From: Saccoglossus kowalevskii
Taxonomy: Eukaryota > Hemichordata > Enteropneusta > Harrimaniidae
Assembly (NCBI RefSeq): GCF_000003605.2
Contig: NW_003156252.1
Span: forward strand, 83,628-95,987
Reading direction: 5' to 3'
Length of the DNA stretch: 12,360 nucleotides
Shown one piece after another: positions 1-8,550 of this stretch (position 1 is its first letter; each line of letters opens with the position of its first letter). Made by a program: the position numbers and the translations under genes. The notes under the pieces were generated by a model that saw only the letters and a list, made by a program, of their open reading frames with translations, was not told the origin of the DNA and searched no databases.

Positions 1-459
1 GTTTAGGCCTACATCAAACACAGGGCAGTAGTTTATGTGTACACCAAACACAGGGCAGTAGTTTATGTGTACATCAAACATAGGGCAGTAGTTTATATGT
101 GCATTAAACATAGGGCAATACTTTATATGCATACATTAAACATAAGGCAGTAGTGTATAGGCATACATCAACCTCAGGGCAGTAGTTTATGTGTACATCA
201 AACACAGGGCAGTAGTTTATGTGTGTACATCACATATAGGGCAGTAGTTTATATGTGTACATCAAACAGGGCAGTAGTTTATATGTGTATATCAAACAGG
301 GCAGTAGTTTATATGTGTATATCAAACAGGGCAGTAGTTTATATGTGTACTAGTATACCAAACAGAGCAGTATTTGTATGCGTATATCAAACAAATGCAG
401 TAATTTATATGTGTACATCAAACATATGGCAGTCGTGTATACGTACACATCAAACTTAG
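1..459. repeat. Minisatellite, about 30-bp unit, about 15 copies
   Basis: Degenerate tandem units with consensus GGGCAGTAGTTTATATGTG followed by TACATCAAACA run from the first base to about 459, so the array continues beyond the left window edge. Most units are 30 bp; some are 32-36 bp through small insertions such as an extra GTGT or ACTAGT. Units near 250-350 are the most alike, and units beyond 360 are the most diverged, as expected at an array edge. Because 30 is divisible by three, the array stays open in one forward frame at 223-459 and would encode repeats of NRAVVYMC. I treat that as a repeat artefact and not a gene. Confidence 0.93.
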
Positions 460-753
460 GGACACATAGTCGCCACAGACGTTAATACTTTCCAGAAGGG
501 TTCTATGTTCGCGTGTTTGGGGAACTTCGGGATAATTAGTTAACAAATGGTAAACATAGCCATTCATTTTTTGTAATGTAATATTCTCAGTTGAATCACG
601 CTTACCGTGGTTGAATAAATAAATTAACAATGTGTCAGCCTTAGCTGTCTTCTTAAAAAACAGCTATGGAACAAAACAGCAACAACTATCAGTGTATTAG
701 GCCACATTTTGTGTTCATTCTATATTCTGTATTCACCATTGGCTGCAAATTGT
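460..753. other. Unassigned sequence between minisatellite and T-rich tract
   Basis: AT-rich single-copy-looking sequence. A 70-codon frame on the minus strand (418-630) runs out of the neighbouring minisatellite and has no recognisable domain. I see no RNA gene or element end here. Confidence 0.5.
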
Positions 754-873
754 ATTTTTTTGTTTTTGACTTGTTTTTTTTTTTTTTTTTTTTTTTTAGA
801 AAAGTTTTTCTTTTTTGTTTTCTTTTTTAGATTGTAGTTTTTTTTTGTTTTTTTTTTAATTTCTTTCTGTAAG
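754..873. repeat. T-rich low-complexity tract including a run of 24 T
   Basis: An uninterrupted run of T lies at 774-797 and is followed by further T blocks separated by short GAAAAG, C and G interruptions to about 873. On the minus strand this is A-rich and could be the decayed tail of a retroposed sequence. No SINE or LINE body is recognisable next to it, so I leave it as simple sequence. Confidence 0.9.
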
Positions 874-940
874 ACCCTTTTTATCCTTTCCTAAGGATTT
901 TATGCGTCTAATAAAAAATATTCAAATATATCCTTGACCA

Positions 941-1000
941 GTTTGTTATATGTTTGTTTGTTGTATGTTTGCTTTGATTTGTTTGTTATTTGTTTGCTTT
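941..1000. repeat. Degenerate TTTG simple repeat
   Basis: About 60 bp of interspersed GTTTG and TATGTTTG motifs. There is a partial 25-27-bp periodicity, since TGTTTGCTTT appears at about 966 and again at about 991. Confidence 0.8.
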
Positions 1001-2848
1001 CAATTTATTAGTGTGTATTTATTGAATAGTGATTACGTATTTCACACCAACGAAACAATGCAGGAACTGTGTTCAAATTGCACCGCTATTTATCACAATA
1101 TTTGGATAATTATCTGAAATCTGTATACAACCTTCCTTTGTACTGCTACTAAGTTATAATAATTAGATCACATGATATCAGCTTTCTCGACATTTATACC
1201 AACCTGGAAAAATTATTGAACAAAACATGACGGAACAACTAATATTCTTCTCGCAATAGATACCAAGACGGAATAAAATGGAATGGGATGCACGTGTTTA
1301 AATCGTGCGGATTTGACAGTCTAACAATTCTCCAGTTAAAACGCAAATGTGACCCCCTCCCATAGAATCTATGCAGTGTTTTTCAGATACATGAAAAAAT
1401 AACGCAGGTGGTTATTGTAGTGGTCAAGACACATCGTTTTACGAATAGGCTATATGCTACTAAACTTCCCCTCTCCAAATTATTGAATCATTATGGATAT
1501 TAACTATTCCGTGTCCCTAATCGCTAATGCACAATATAGCAACATATTGTCTGTGGCAGAACAGCTGATAACTGTGGTCCAGCCAGTATATATGTTATAT
1601 GTTGACAAAACTTAGACAGTGCTTAAATATGAAAACAAGAGGTAAAACTGGCAGCCACTATTTTGTCACGTTGTCAGACTTCAAGGCGAGACGGCCAATT
1701 GTGGACAAAGCCGTGAGGTACTCGATAGGAAAGGCACTATTGCTCTGCGTTGTCTGGAATAGAATCACATCTCAGACGTAGGCCTATTTATATGGCGCCA
1801 TGATTTCGCAAGGTATTACCATTGCTTATAATTGGTTCGTCATGAGTGTCTTTGAAATAACTACCAAACAGACGGCTTTTAGGTGTGAAAACATCTTAAT
1901 TATCGCTTTGTAAATCATTTGTTAATTGCAACCACGTCTACAGCCTTCTTTTGTCGTTAGGGAATTGTTTCTATTCGGGTGCCACTGGACGGTTTCTGGA
2001 TAAAATGTCATCCTTAGTGAAGAGTGTTTGTCTTATGCCTCGTCACCATTACGGTTATATCCGAATATCATAAATAGCCGAGCTTCCAAAAAATGTATAA
2101 AGTAGCTGACGATTGTTATTCTTGACTGGGTAATCTTAAGTTAGACACGTTGAATTGAAGGATAATTATACATATACTAAATAGCAATGATTGCAGTGCG
2201 AATATATTTTAGTAGTCACGATAATTGTAATTTGAGGGTTAGTCCCAATATTCATAAATTGTTTTAGGTTTACCGGTAAAGCCTGATTTTACGTTTATTT
2301 CAAGTTGTTTTTGGTTCATTGATACAAAGCCTCTTTCGTATGTTTGCCTATAATTGATACGGTTTCACAAAAGCATTACATTCTACATATTTTGACAAAA
2401 GGAGAAATTTTCCACCCCCTTCAAAAAGAAACACAATTTTTGCAACATCTCGTCAATTATATATAAATAGCAAATAAATTAATCACCGGCCTATTTCATT
2501 TGTAGTATGTTGTAAGACTAGAGTGTATACCTTAATTCTTCTGATATGGAATCATACCATGTTGTATCAGACGACATTTCCAAGCATTATAATATCATTT
2601 TTCGCTCTCCCACATTTTTATTGCACTGTATAGTGCATTTTGCCACGTAAACCACGCATCCCATATCTGTTTTGTGATGGCATGTATCATATAGAGGCTC
2701 GATATCACAGTTACCCAGTGCAACCATAATGGCTGTCCGTTGTGTGCAGTTACTAAGCATTGTGACATGTAATCATTAAATCCTAGGCTACTTAGACTGG
2801 ACAGAAAGTTCATGTCAGGCACATACTGTCATGCAGGGCACAATCTTT
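1001..2848. other. Long stretch with no recognisable gene or element
   Basis: AT-rich sequence with frequent stops in all frames. Two short frames, 1599-1781 forward and 2595-2822 reverse, lack an ATG at their 5' ends, show no domain and have no convincing splice context. Small perfect hairpins are present (ACAATAT at 1531-1537 with ATATTGT at 1544-1550; TGCACT at 2622-2627 with AGTGCA at 2632-2637), but they are of a size expected by chance. It may be intergenic or intronic. Confidence 0.5.
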
Positions 2849-4785
2849 TTACCAATAATTCCCCGTCAAGGCAGCTAATAAGCTAGCTGTAGTTATCAAT
2901 GATGCCCCGCCAAGGCAGCTACGAAACTAGCTGTAGTTACCAATGATACCCCGCCAAGACGGCTACGAAGCTAGCTGTAGTTATCAATGATTCTTCGTCA
3001 AGGCAGCTACGAAGCTACATGTAGTTATCAATGATTCGCCGTCAAGGCAGCTACGAAGCTAGCTGTAGTTATCAATGATGCCCCGCCAAGGCAGCTAGGA
3101 AGCTAGCTGTAGTTATCAATGATGCCCCGCCAAGGCAGCTACGAAACTAGCTGTAGTTATCAATGATGCCCCGCCAAGACGGCTACGAAGCTAGCTGTAG
3201 TTATCAATGATGCCCCGCCAAGACGGCTACGAAGCTAGCTGTAGTTACCAAGTATACCCCGCCAAGACGGCTACGAAGCTAGCTGTAGTTATCAATGATG
3301 CCCTGCCAAGACGGCTACGAACCAAGCTGTAGTTATCAATGATTCCCCGTCAAGACGGCTACGAAGCTAGCTGTAGTTATCAATGATGCCCGCCAAGGCG
3401 GCTACGAAGCTAGCTGTAGTTACAAATGATGCCCCGCCAAGGCGGCTACGAAGCTAGCTGTAGTTATCAATGATTCCCCGCCAAGACGGCTACGAAGCTA
3501 GCTGTAGTTACCAATGACACCCCGTCAAGGCAGCTACGAAGCTAGCTGTAGTTACCAATGATGCCCCGCCAAGGCGGCTACGAAGCTAGCTGTAGTTATC
3601 AATGATGCCCCGCCAAGGCGGCTACGAAGCTAGCTGTAGTTATCAATGATGCCCCGCCAAGACGGCTACGAAGCTAGCTGTAGTTACCAATGACACCCCG
3701 TCAAGGCAGCTACGAAGCTAGCTGTAGTTACCAATGATGCCCCGCCAAGACGGCTACGAAGCTAGCTGTAGTTACCAATGACACCCCGTCAAGGCAGCTA
3801 CGAAGCTAGCTGTAGTTACCAATAATTCCCCGTCAAGGCGGCTACGAAGCTGGCTGTAGTTATCAATGATGCCCCGCCAAGACGGCTACGAATCTAGCTG
3901 TAGTTACCAATGATGCCCCGCCAAGACGGCTACGAAGCTAGCTGTAGTTATCAATGATGTTCCGCCAAGACGGCTACGAAGCTAGCTGTAGTTACCAATA
4001 ATTCCCCGTCAAGGCAGCTACGAAGCTAGCTGTAGTTACCAATGATGCCCCGTCAAGGCAGCTACGAAGCTAGCTGTAGTTACCAATGATACCTCGCCAA
4101 GACGGCTACGAAGCTAGCTGTAGTTACCAATGATTCCCCGTCAAGGCAGCTACGAAGCTAGCTGTAGTTACCAATGATGCCCCGTCAAGGCAGCTACGAA
4201 GCTAGCTATAGTTACCAATGATGCCTCGACAGGGCGGTCATGAAGCTAGATATAGTTACCAATGGTGCCCCGTCAAGGCAGCTACGAAGCTAGCTGTAGT
4301 TACCAATAATTCCCCGTCAAGGCGGCTACGAAGCTGGCTGTAGTTATCAATGATGCCCCGCCAAGACGGCTACGAATCTAGCTGTAGTTACCAATGATGC
4401 CCCGCCAAGACGGCTACGAAGCTAGCTGTAGTTATCAATGATGTTCCGCCAAGACGGCTACGAAGCTAGCTGTAGTTACCAATAATTCCCCGTCAAGGCA
4501 GCTACGAAGCTAGCTGTAGTTACCAATGATGCCCCGTCAAGGCAGCTACGAAGCTAGCTGTAGTTACCAATGATACCTCGCCAAGACGGCTACGAAGCTA
4601 GCTGTAGTTACCAATGATTCCCCGTCAAGGCAGCTACGAAGCTAGCTGTAGTTACCAATGATGCCCCGTCAAGGCAGCTACGAAGCTAGCTATAGTTACC
4701 AATGATGCCTCGACAGGGCGGTCATGAAGCTAGATATAGTTACCAATGGTGCCCCAGTAGGGCGGCCACGAATCTAGTTGTAGTT
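2849..4785. repeat. 44-bp satellite array, 44 contiguous monomers
   Basis: Monomers have the consensus CAATGATGCCCCGCCAAGAC then GGCTACGAAGCTAGCTG then TAGTTAC. Splitting at the TAGTTAY/CAA boundary gives 44 units from 2853 to 4785. All are 44 bp except one 43-bp unit near 3386 with a missing C and a slightly shortened last unit. Divergence is mostly by transitions. Edge monomers (2853-2896, 4220-4263 with its copy at 4704-4747, and 4748-4785) are the most diverged. Each monomer contains the palindrome AGCTAGCT and can pair CTAC with GTAG as a small stem. There are no spacers, so this is not a CRISPR array, and 44 is not a multiple of three, so no frame is carried through. Function is unknown; it reads as a young, homogenising satellite block. 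Confidence 0.97.
3784..4755. repeat. Exact 484-bp higher-order duplication inside the satellite
   Basis: The block 3784-4271 is repeated at 4268-4755 with an offset of 484 bp (11 monomers). Comparing monomer by monomer I found no difference. The duplication carries diagnostic variants: GCTGGCTG at 3848 and 4332, AATCTAGC at 3891 and 4375, GATGTTCCG at 3956 and 4440, and CGACAGGGCGGTCATG at 4227 and 4711. The copies overlap by 4 bp at CCCC. Exact identity across 488 bp, among monomers that otherwise differ by several per cent, implies a recent unequal exchange, replication slippage of 11 units, or an assembly artefact. Confidence 0.93.
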
Positions 4786-4882
4786 CTTTTGGTTTCTCGT
4801 TTTTTATCGTCGGTAGGTTTATTTCGCAATTACTGAACGACAAACGAAATAACGCTAACGAGAATAAAAAAAATTAACTACA
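4779..4882. repeat. Imperfect foldback at the right edge of the satellite
   Basis: TGTAGTT at 4779-4785, the end of the last monomer, pairs with AACTACA at 4876-4882. TCTCGTT at 4795-4801 pairs with AACGAGA at 4857-4863. Inside these, ATTTCG near 4821 pairs with CGAAAT at 4845-4850. The segments between are T-rich on the left and A-rich on the right, so they are also roughly complementary. The whole could fold into a long imperfect hairpin of about 104 nt, with the outer arm made of satellite sequence. Confidence 0.65.
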
Positions 4883-4886
4883 GCGA

Positions 4887-6259
4887 AATGGGGAGCTACA
4901 GCTAATATCAAGCCGGCTGCAGCGAATACGAACCATGCCACCAAAGATCACTCTGAATAGAAAACGAACAAAAGCCACCCTTAATGCGACTCCATGGCGA
5001 AAGCAGCCACATTAAGTTCAGGCGTCCAAAAACGTGTCGTATCCAGAATTAGCCCACCACAACAGTTTGACAACATTAATCGCTTCATATATATTCAAAT
5101 CAAACCTAACAGTTGAAGGGATTGCAATCACAGTAACAGACTTTATTACGGTAAACCGCAAAGCTATTGCACTAAATATTTCGTACCCGGCGACTTAAAA
5201 TAACATTGTGGGTAGAGTTGTCGTAGTTGTTAGCATTATTAGTCGTCAGACATTTCTTGTATGTTAGTTTCCATAATTTCACTCTTTAGACTAGTTGTAA
5301 TAAACAGTCATTTCGTACTTTATTCATATATGTTGAAATGAGGGGAAATCGGTCATTTCCCAATGAATGAAACCACCGTGTCCCAATATTGTTGCATCGT
5401 ATCGCGAGATACAATAACACCTTCAAATTGACTAAAATGAATGCAGCATTTGTTATCTTATCTGTTGACCATCCGTAACCAATGTGCTAAATAAATCTTT
5501 CATGTTATAGAGTTCTATAAGCGATTTATTTTATAGCACAAAAAACTCCTGTAACCAACGGGTAATGGCATTTCAACACCTTGGATAATAGTCGGATAAA
5601 ATGTGTTCTACGGTACACAACGACGGAGAATGTGCTTAGTGTGGCCCTGGCCAAGTTATTGACAACGATATTTATTGAAAAAGGTCCACCATCACAACAT
5701 TATAACAACGCCATAAAAAGTGGTGAAATAGCAATGACTATCACTATCTTCCGTCAAAGCGTGGGCATCTGATGGACCCTGCGGAGTAGTTCCGAGGATT
5801 GCTCACTGTTAAGTAGGCTAGTGTACACCTGTGATACTCGTAACAAGTTAATCTTTCAACATGAAAGAAAACATCCGGGCATTCCTAGCGTACCGAGGAA
5901 ATACATGCAGGTGCACAGGGGCAAATAAATGCAGACTGGCGGAACCGTTCTCACTGCCATTCGCGCAGATACAATCCTGGCTCTGATAACCATGAATATA
6001 CGAGCTGGTTCGCGAGTTGCTAAAATTCCAGACAAGTTGAAGGTGGGCGTTTATATCGACTATGTTGACAGACATGGGAAAAAGGTAGATAATACTTACT
6101 TTACAAAAACACGAAATACATGGATCGACTGTTATACTTGGAATTTCAATCCTTTCACCTTCATTGACGCAGCTTAACGGGTCACCTGTGGTAGGAAATA
6201 CATCAGTGATTTAGAGATCGAAGCAATTCTAAAACCCGCAATAAAGCCACAAATAGTCA
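4887..6259. other. Unassigned sequence right of the satellite
   Basis: AGCTACAGCT near 4895, a reverse-complement fragment of the satellite motif AGCTGTAGYT, lies just inside. Beyond it I see no element. A hairpin GGGAAAT (5343-5349) / ATTTCCC (5355-5361) is present. Short frames at 5581-5772 (TTG start), 5929-6177 (82 codons) and reverse 5848-6075 overlap each other and show no recognisable family. A fragment KVGVYIDYV in the 5929 frame faintly recalls SPRY/B30.2 proteins, but the match is too short to support a call. Confidence 0.5.
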
Positions 6260-6480
6260 GCATGCGATGCGTTGTGGTGTTACCGACTTAAGTTGCCCAT
6301 TAATGATCAAACATGATATGGTGTACAAACACGACACACCGACTAGAACAATCCAAACACTTGAACTGTCGGTGTGAAAATACACAACGTGGGCGCCGAT
6401 CGAGGATTGAATCCCACAGCTGAAAATTGATAGTGTGTACTCACCGGAGAGCTGTGACATACCAGTCGGCAATATGAAAA
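6260..6480 (-). mobile_element. Probable degraded tRNA-derived SINE
   Basis: Read on the minus strand, a D-arm-like segment AGCTCTCCGGTGAGT at about 6440-6455 resembles an RNA polymerase III A box and can pair GCTC with GAGT. About 26 nt later GATTCAATCC, around 6404-6413, fits the B-box consensus GRTTCRANYC, which is a tRNA-like spacing. A body of over 100 bp follows, containing a 9-bp inverted repeat (CACACCGAC at 6335-6343, GTCGGTGTG at 6368-6376). The T-stem no longer pairs and no A-rich or simple tail is evident, so this is an old copy or a chance resemblance. The limits are approximate. Two reverse frames of 82-84 codons here are carried by this element. Confidence 0.4.
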
Positions 6481-6499
6481 TTGTGACAAGACTAAAATA

Positions 6500-7687
6500 T
6501 CGAAGAGACATGATGAGTTGAAATTAAGTAAAGACACCATCGGTGACTCTTCTTTGATTCGCCCTAACACTACATGTTGGTTGAGTTGCATTCAAATATG
6601 ATCCATTATTCAGCAAACTCGAAAACTATGAAGTGTCGAAAACGATTAAGACGTGGCGATCTCTTTCCTAGTTGTGTTCATTCAAAGTCCACCAACAGAA
6701 GGCTGCAAACAGTTGCACATGTTGGTACTGTCGTCACAAAGGTTGCCTTACAGTAAACACCCTGTTATGATGCTGCCCAGAGTCAACTGATAATATACCA
6801 ATGAAAGAGAATAATTATACTGAGACAATGAAGGGGATGGACCTATACACCCCTACTTCATAATAGAATTGTCCATATGGCGTCTGGGCCGGCAACAGAA
6901 TGAATACATTACTTTACGTTCTATTCAAAGATTTTGACAGGTTTTCGCTAATGTTGCCTCTGCGTGGCTCCAGCGTTCACTTTGGACGTTAGCGCCTCCT
7001 TTCCGACCCTTTGAAATTTAAACAGTTGTAACACACTCTTGCCAAAGTCATAACGGAAGAAAGGGAAATACCTTGTACACTAGTGAAACATTTACCAATC
7101 GAGTGTGTATTGAAAACACCGCGCGCTAAAATATCCCACATATTATTGTACAGCACATGAGAACGTACTGTTTTATCAGTTTGTGTGCACCGACTTTATT
7201 ACGGAGTGAAATATACATGACAACGCCAAGCTGTTATTTATGTTTTAATTCAAATATGTGCTGCTTAGTAATTCCTAGGTTTGGGACGTCGTCGTTGTAA
7301 TACTAGTCCGCATGTTTGAATTCTAGTCTATGGTTTTATAATGTGGGATGCACATTATTACTACACGAGTATTTAATGCATTTGATTTAATAAAAAAATA
7401 TTCAGTTAAATGTCACGTGATAACTCACATGGACGCAATTGGTCCAGTCAAAGATGCCCTCGGAACAGAAATGATACCCCTACAATGTTTGATTTATATG
7501 TTACTAGTATATCGACATAGATTTTTATTGCAGTGTACAGGTACGCGCCACCATATAATAATAAATACTATATATTAAGTGGACATGCTAGTATTTATAT
7601 TAAATAATGTCAAAGTAAAGTTATGGAGGTAAATTCCATGGATTACAACATCGGAGTGGCGTGACTCCACCATCACACCGAACGGCG
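6500..7687. other. Unassigned sequence
   Basis: Mixed AT-rich DNA without a recognisable element. A frame of 76 codons with an ATG (7348-7578) contains a possible splice donor, CAG followed by GTACGC near 7540. It shows no family signature and no clear acceptor. The 6574-6756 frame begins at TTG and is probably chance. Confidence 0.5.
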
Positions 7688-7951
7688 CAGTGGCGGTGGC
7701 ACGGGGTTGGGGTTAGGGCTGAGGGGGTGATTGCCCCCTCAAAAAAATGTTGGGGTGTCGCTCCTCCAAAATCGAGCTGAAACCTTTTGTGTTAGCAAAA
7801 TTTGCCCATCAAAATGCAGGAAATAGCGTTTCAGAGGGTCTAGATTTAAAAAATGTTAGGAGGAGCATGCCTCCGGACCGCCCGGTGAGGTCGCGCCTTC
7901 GGTGCGAGATTGGTTAGCATCTCTTGCTCCTCCATGTAAAATTTCGTGCCG
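7688..7951 (+). mobile_element. CAGTGGCGG interspersed element, copy 1
   Basis: It begins with CAGTGGCGGTGGCACG and ends with CGTGCC (7945-7950), so GGCACG at 7698-7703 and CGTGCC form short inverted termini. The core is GC-rich with AAAAAAATGTTGGGG (from 7741), a conserved stretch at 7809-7847, and GGAGGAGCATGCCTCCGGACC followed by CGCGCCTTCGGTGCG. The stretch 7809-7847 is identical over 39 bp to the second copy at 9356-9394. It has no coding capacity. I recall this kind of sequence as a very abundant non-autonomous element in marine invertebrate genomes, so the family call is from memory. It is followed immediately by a minisatellite. Confidence 0.7.
7703..7727 (+). other. Predicted G-quadruplex within element copy 1
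   Basis: Four G-runs, GGGG TT GGGG TTA GGG CTGA GGGGG, lie within 25 bp with loops of 2-4 nt, which meets the usual quadruplex pattern. It includes a telomere-like TTAGGG. The second copy of the element lacks these G-runs at the matching place, so they are a local gain in this copy or a loss in the other. Confidence 0.7.
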
Positions 7952-8187
7952 GAGACCATCGACACATTCAATGGTGAGACACCGCCGTCACAATGATTGG
8001 CGGGACAACACCGTTACATTGAATGGCGGGAGACCATCGGCACTTCGAATGGTGGGACACCACCGCTAGATTCAATGCTGAAACACCGCCGTCACAGTGA
8101 TTGGCGGGACAACACATTGAATAGCAGGACACCACCGCCACATTCTTCCGACACAGTGAATAGTGGGAACCACCTTCACATTGTGAC
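7952..8187. repeat. 26-bp minisatellite, about nine units
   Basis: Units follow the pattern GACACCACCGCCACATTGAA then TGGCGG. The first six, from 7952 to about 8107, are exactly 26 bp each. A 20-bp unit with a 6-bp deletion and longer, interrupted units follow to about 8187. Several units carry CCGCC and GGCGG at their ends and can form small stems. Variants recur with a period of about three units (GAGACCATCG at units 1 and 4; CCGTCACARTGATTGGCGG at units 2 and 6; GACAACAC at units 3 and 7), hinting at a higher-order arrangement. Overlapping frames on both strands (7968-8245) are artefacts of the repeat. Confidence 0.88.
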
Positions 8188-8251
8188 GCTATACAACGCA
8201 CAAAACATTGGGTGTATGGTTAACCATACTCGGACGTATGAATAGATGCCT

Positions 8252-8280
8252 GTTTAACCACAGTCCCTCCTTGGTTTAAC
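8252..8280. repeat. Single CACAGTCCCTC end between 7-bp direct repeats
   Basis: GTTTAAC at 8252-8258 and again at 8274-8280 flank CACAGTCCCTCCTTG (8259-8273). The flanked 15-mer starts with the terminal sequence of the MITE at 10747. This could be an excision or deletion remnant that kept one end and both target-site copies. The GTTTAAC motif also occurs elsewhere nearby (about 8337 and 8371), which weakens the inference. Confidence 0.5.
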
Positions 8281-8312
8281 CTCAGACACAGTCCCTGGGA
8301 CTGTGCCTCGGA
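8280..8312. mobile_element. Head-to-head palindrome of MITE ends with imperfect 7-bp flanks
   Basis: CACAGTCCCTGGGACTGTG (8287-8305) is a perfect 9-bp inverted repeat around one T. Each arm equals the first nine bases of the MITE terminal inverted repeat at 10747. It is flanked by CCTCAGA (8280-8286) and CCTCGGA (8306-8312), which match at 6 of 7 positions. This reads as a copy that has lost its interior, leaving only both ends inside a target-site duplication. A second stem follows directly: TCGGACAAC (8308-8316) with GTTGTCTGA (8327-8335). Confidence 0.6.
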
Positions 8313-8431
8313 CAACTAATAAATTCGTTGTCTGAAGTTTAACTGAGAGATTAGGCTTATAGCTTTAATGAGTGTTTAACTGCGAGTTTAGACATATACC
8401 CTGGAGGGTCTATGGTAGACCTATTAGTTGT

Positions 8432-8545
8432 GTTCGCGCACAGCTTCTTAGCACGGACCATTGACGTACTATCACGTGTTAGTACATCCATGCACGGACT
8501 AAGATGTCAAAAACGTTAGCCCGTGCTAAGAAAACGTGTGTGAAC
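8432..8545. mobile_element. Foldback (hairpin) element of about 114 bp
   Basis: TTCTTAGCACGG at 8445-8456 is perfectly complementary to CCGTGCTAAGAA at 8521-8532. Outside it, GTTCGCGCACAGC (8432-8444) pairs at 8 of 13 positions with the sequence ending GAAC at 8545. Inside, GTACTA and TAGTAC (about 8465-8484) form another stem, and a third GCACGGACTAAG copy lies near 8492. The size and symmetry resemble a foldback MITE. No convincing target-site duplication is visible, so it could also be a structured remnant. Confidence 0.6.
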
Positions 8546-8550
8546 ATTTA

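Noticed and set aside
223-459. 78-codon repetitive frame (NRAVVYMC repeats)
   Set aside because: It is produced by the 30-bp minisatellite being divisible by three; length variants break the frame elsewhere in the array.
418-630. 70-codon reverse frame
   Set aside because: Its amino-acid content is not implausible, but its 3' part lies in the minisatellite, no domain is recognisable and no exon structure is evident.
2595-2822. 75-codon reverse frame
   Set aside because: It starts at GTG, is unusually rich in tryptophan, has no family signature and abuts the satellite.
2849-4785. CRISPR array
   Set aside because: The 44-bp units are contiguous with no unique spacers, and the whole unit is repeated. 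The setting is animal-like, with no cas genes.
5848-6177. Overlapping frames on both strands, one with a faint SPRY-like KVGVYIDY
   Set aside because: The similarity covers about eight residues, the frames oppose each other and neither has a supported exon boundary.
6257-6591. Two reverse frames of 82-84 codons
   Set aside because: They are translations of the SINE-like sequence in two phases.
7711-7718. Telomeric repeat
   Set aside because: Only a single TTAGGG occurs; there is no tandem telomere array.
7968-8245. Frames on both strands
   Set aside because: Both are translations of the 26-bp minisatellite.
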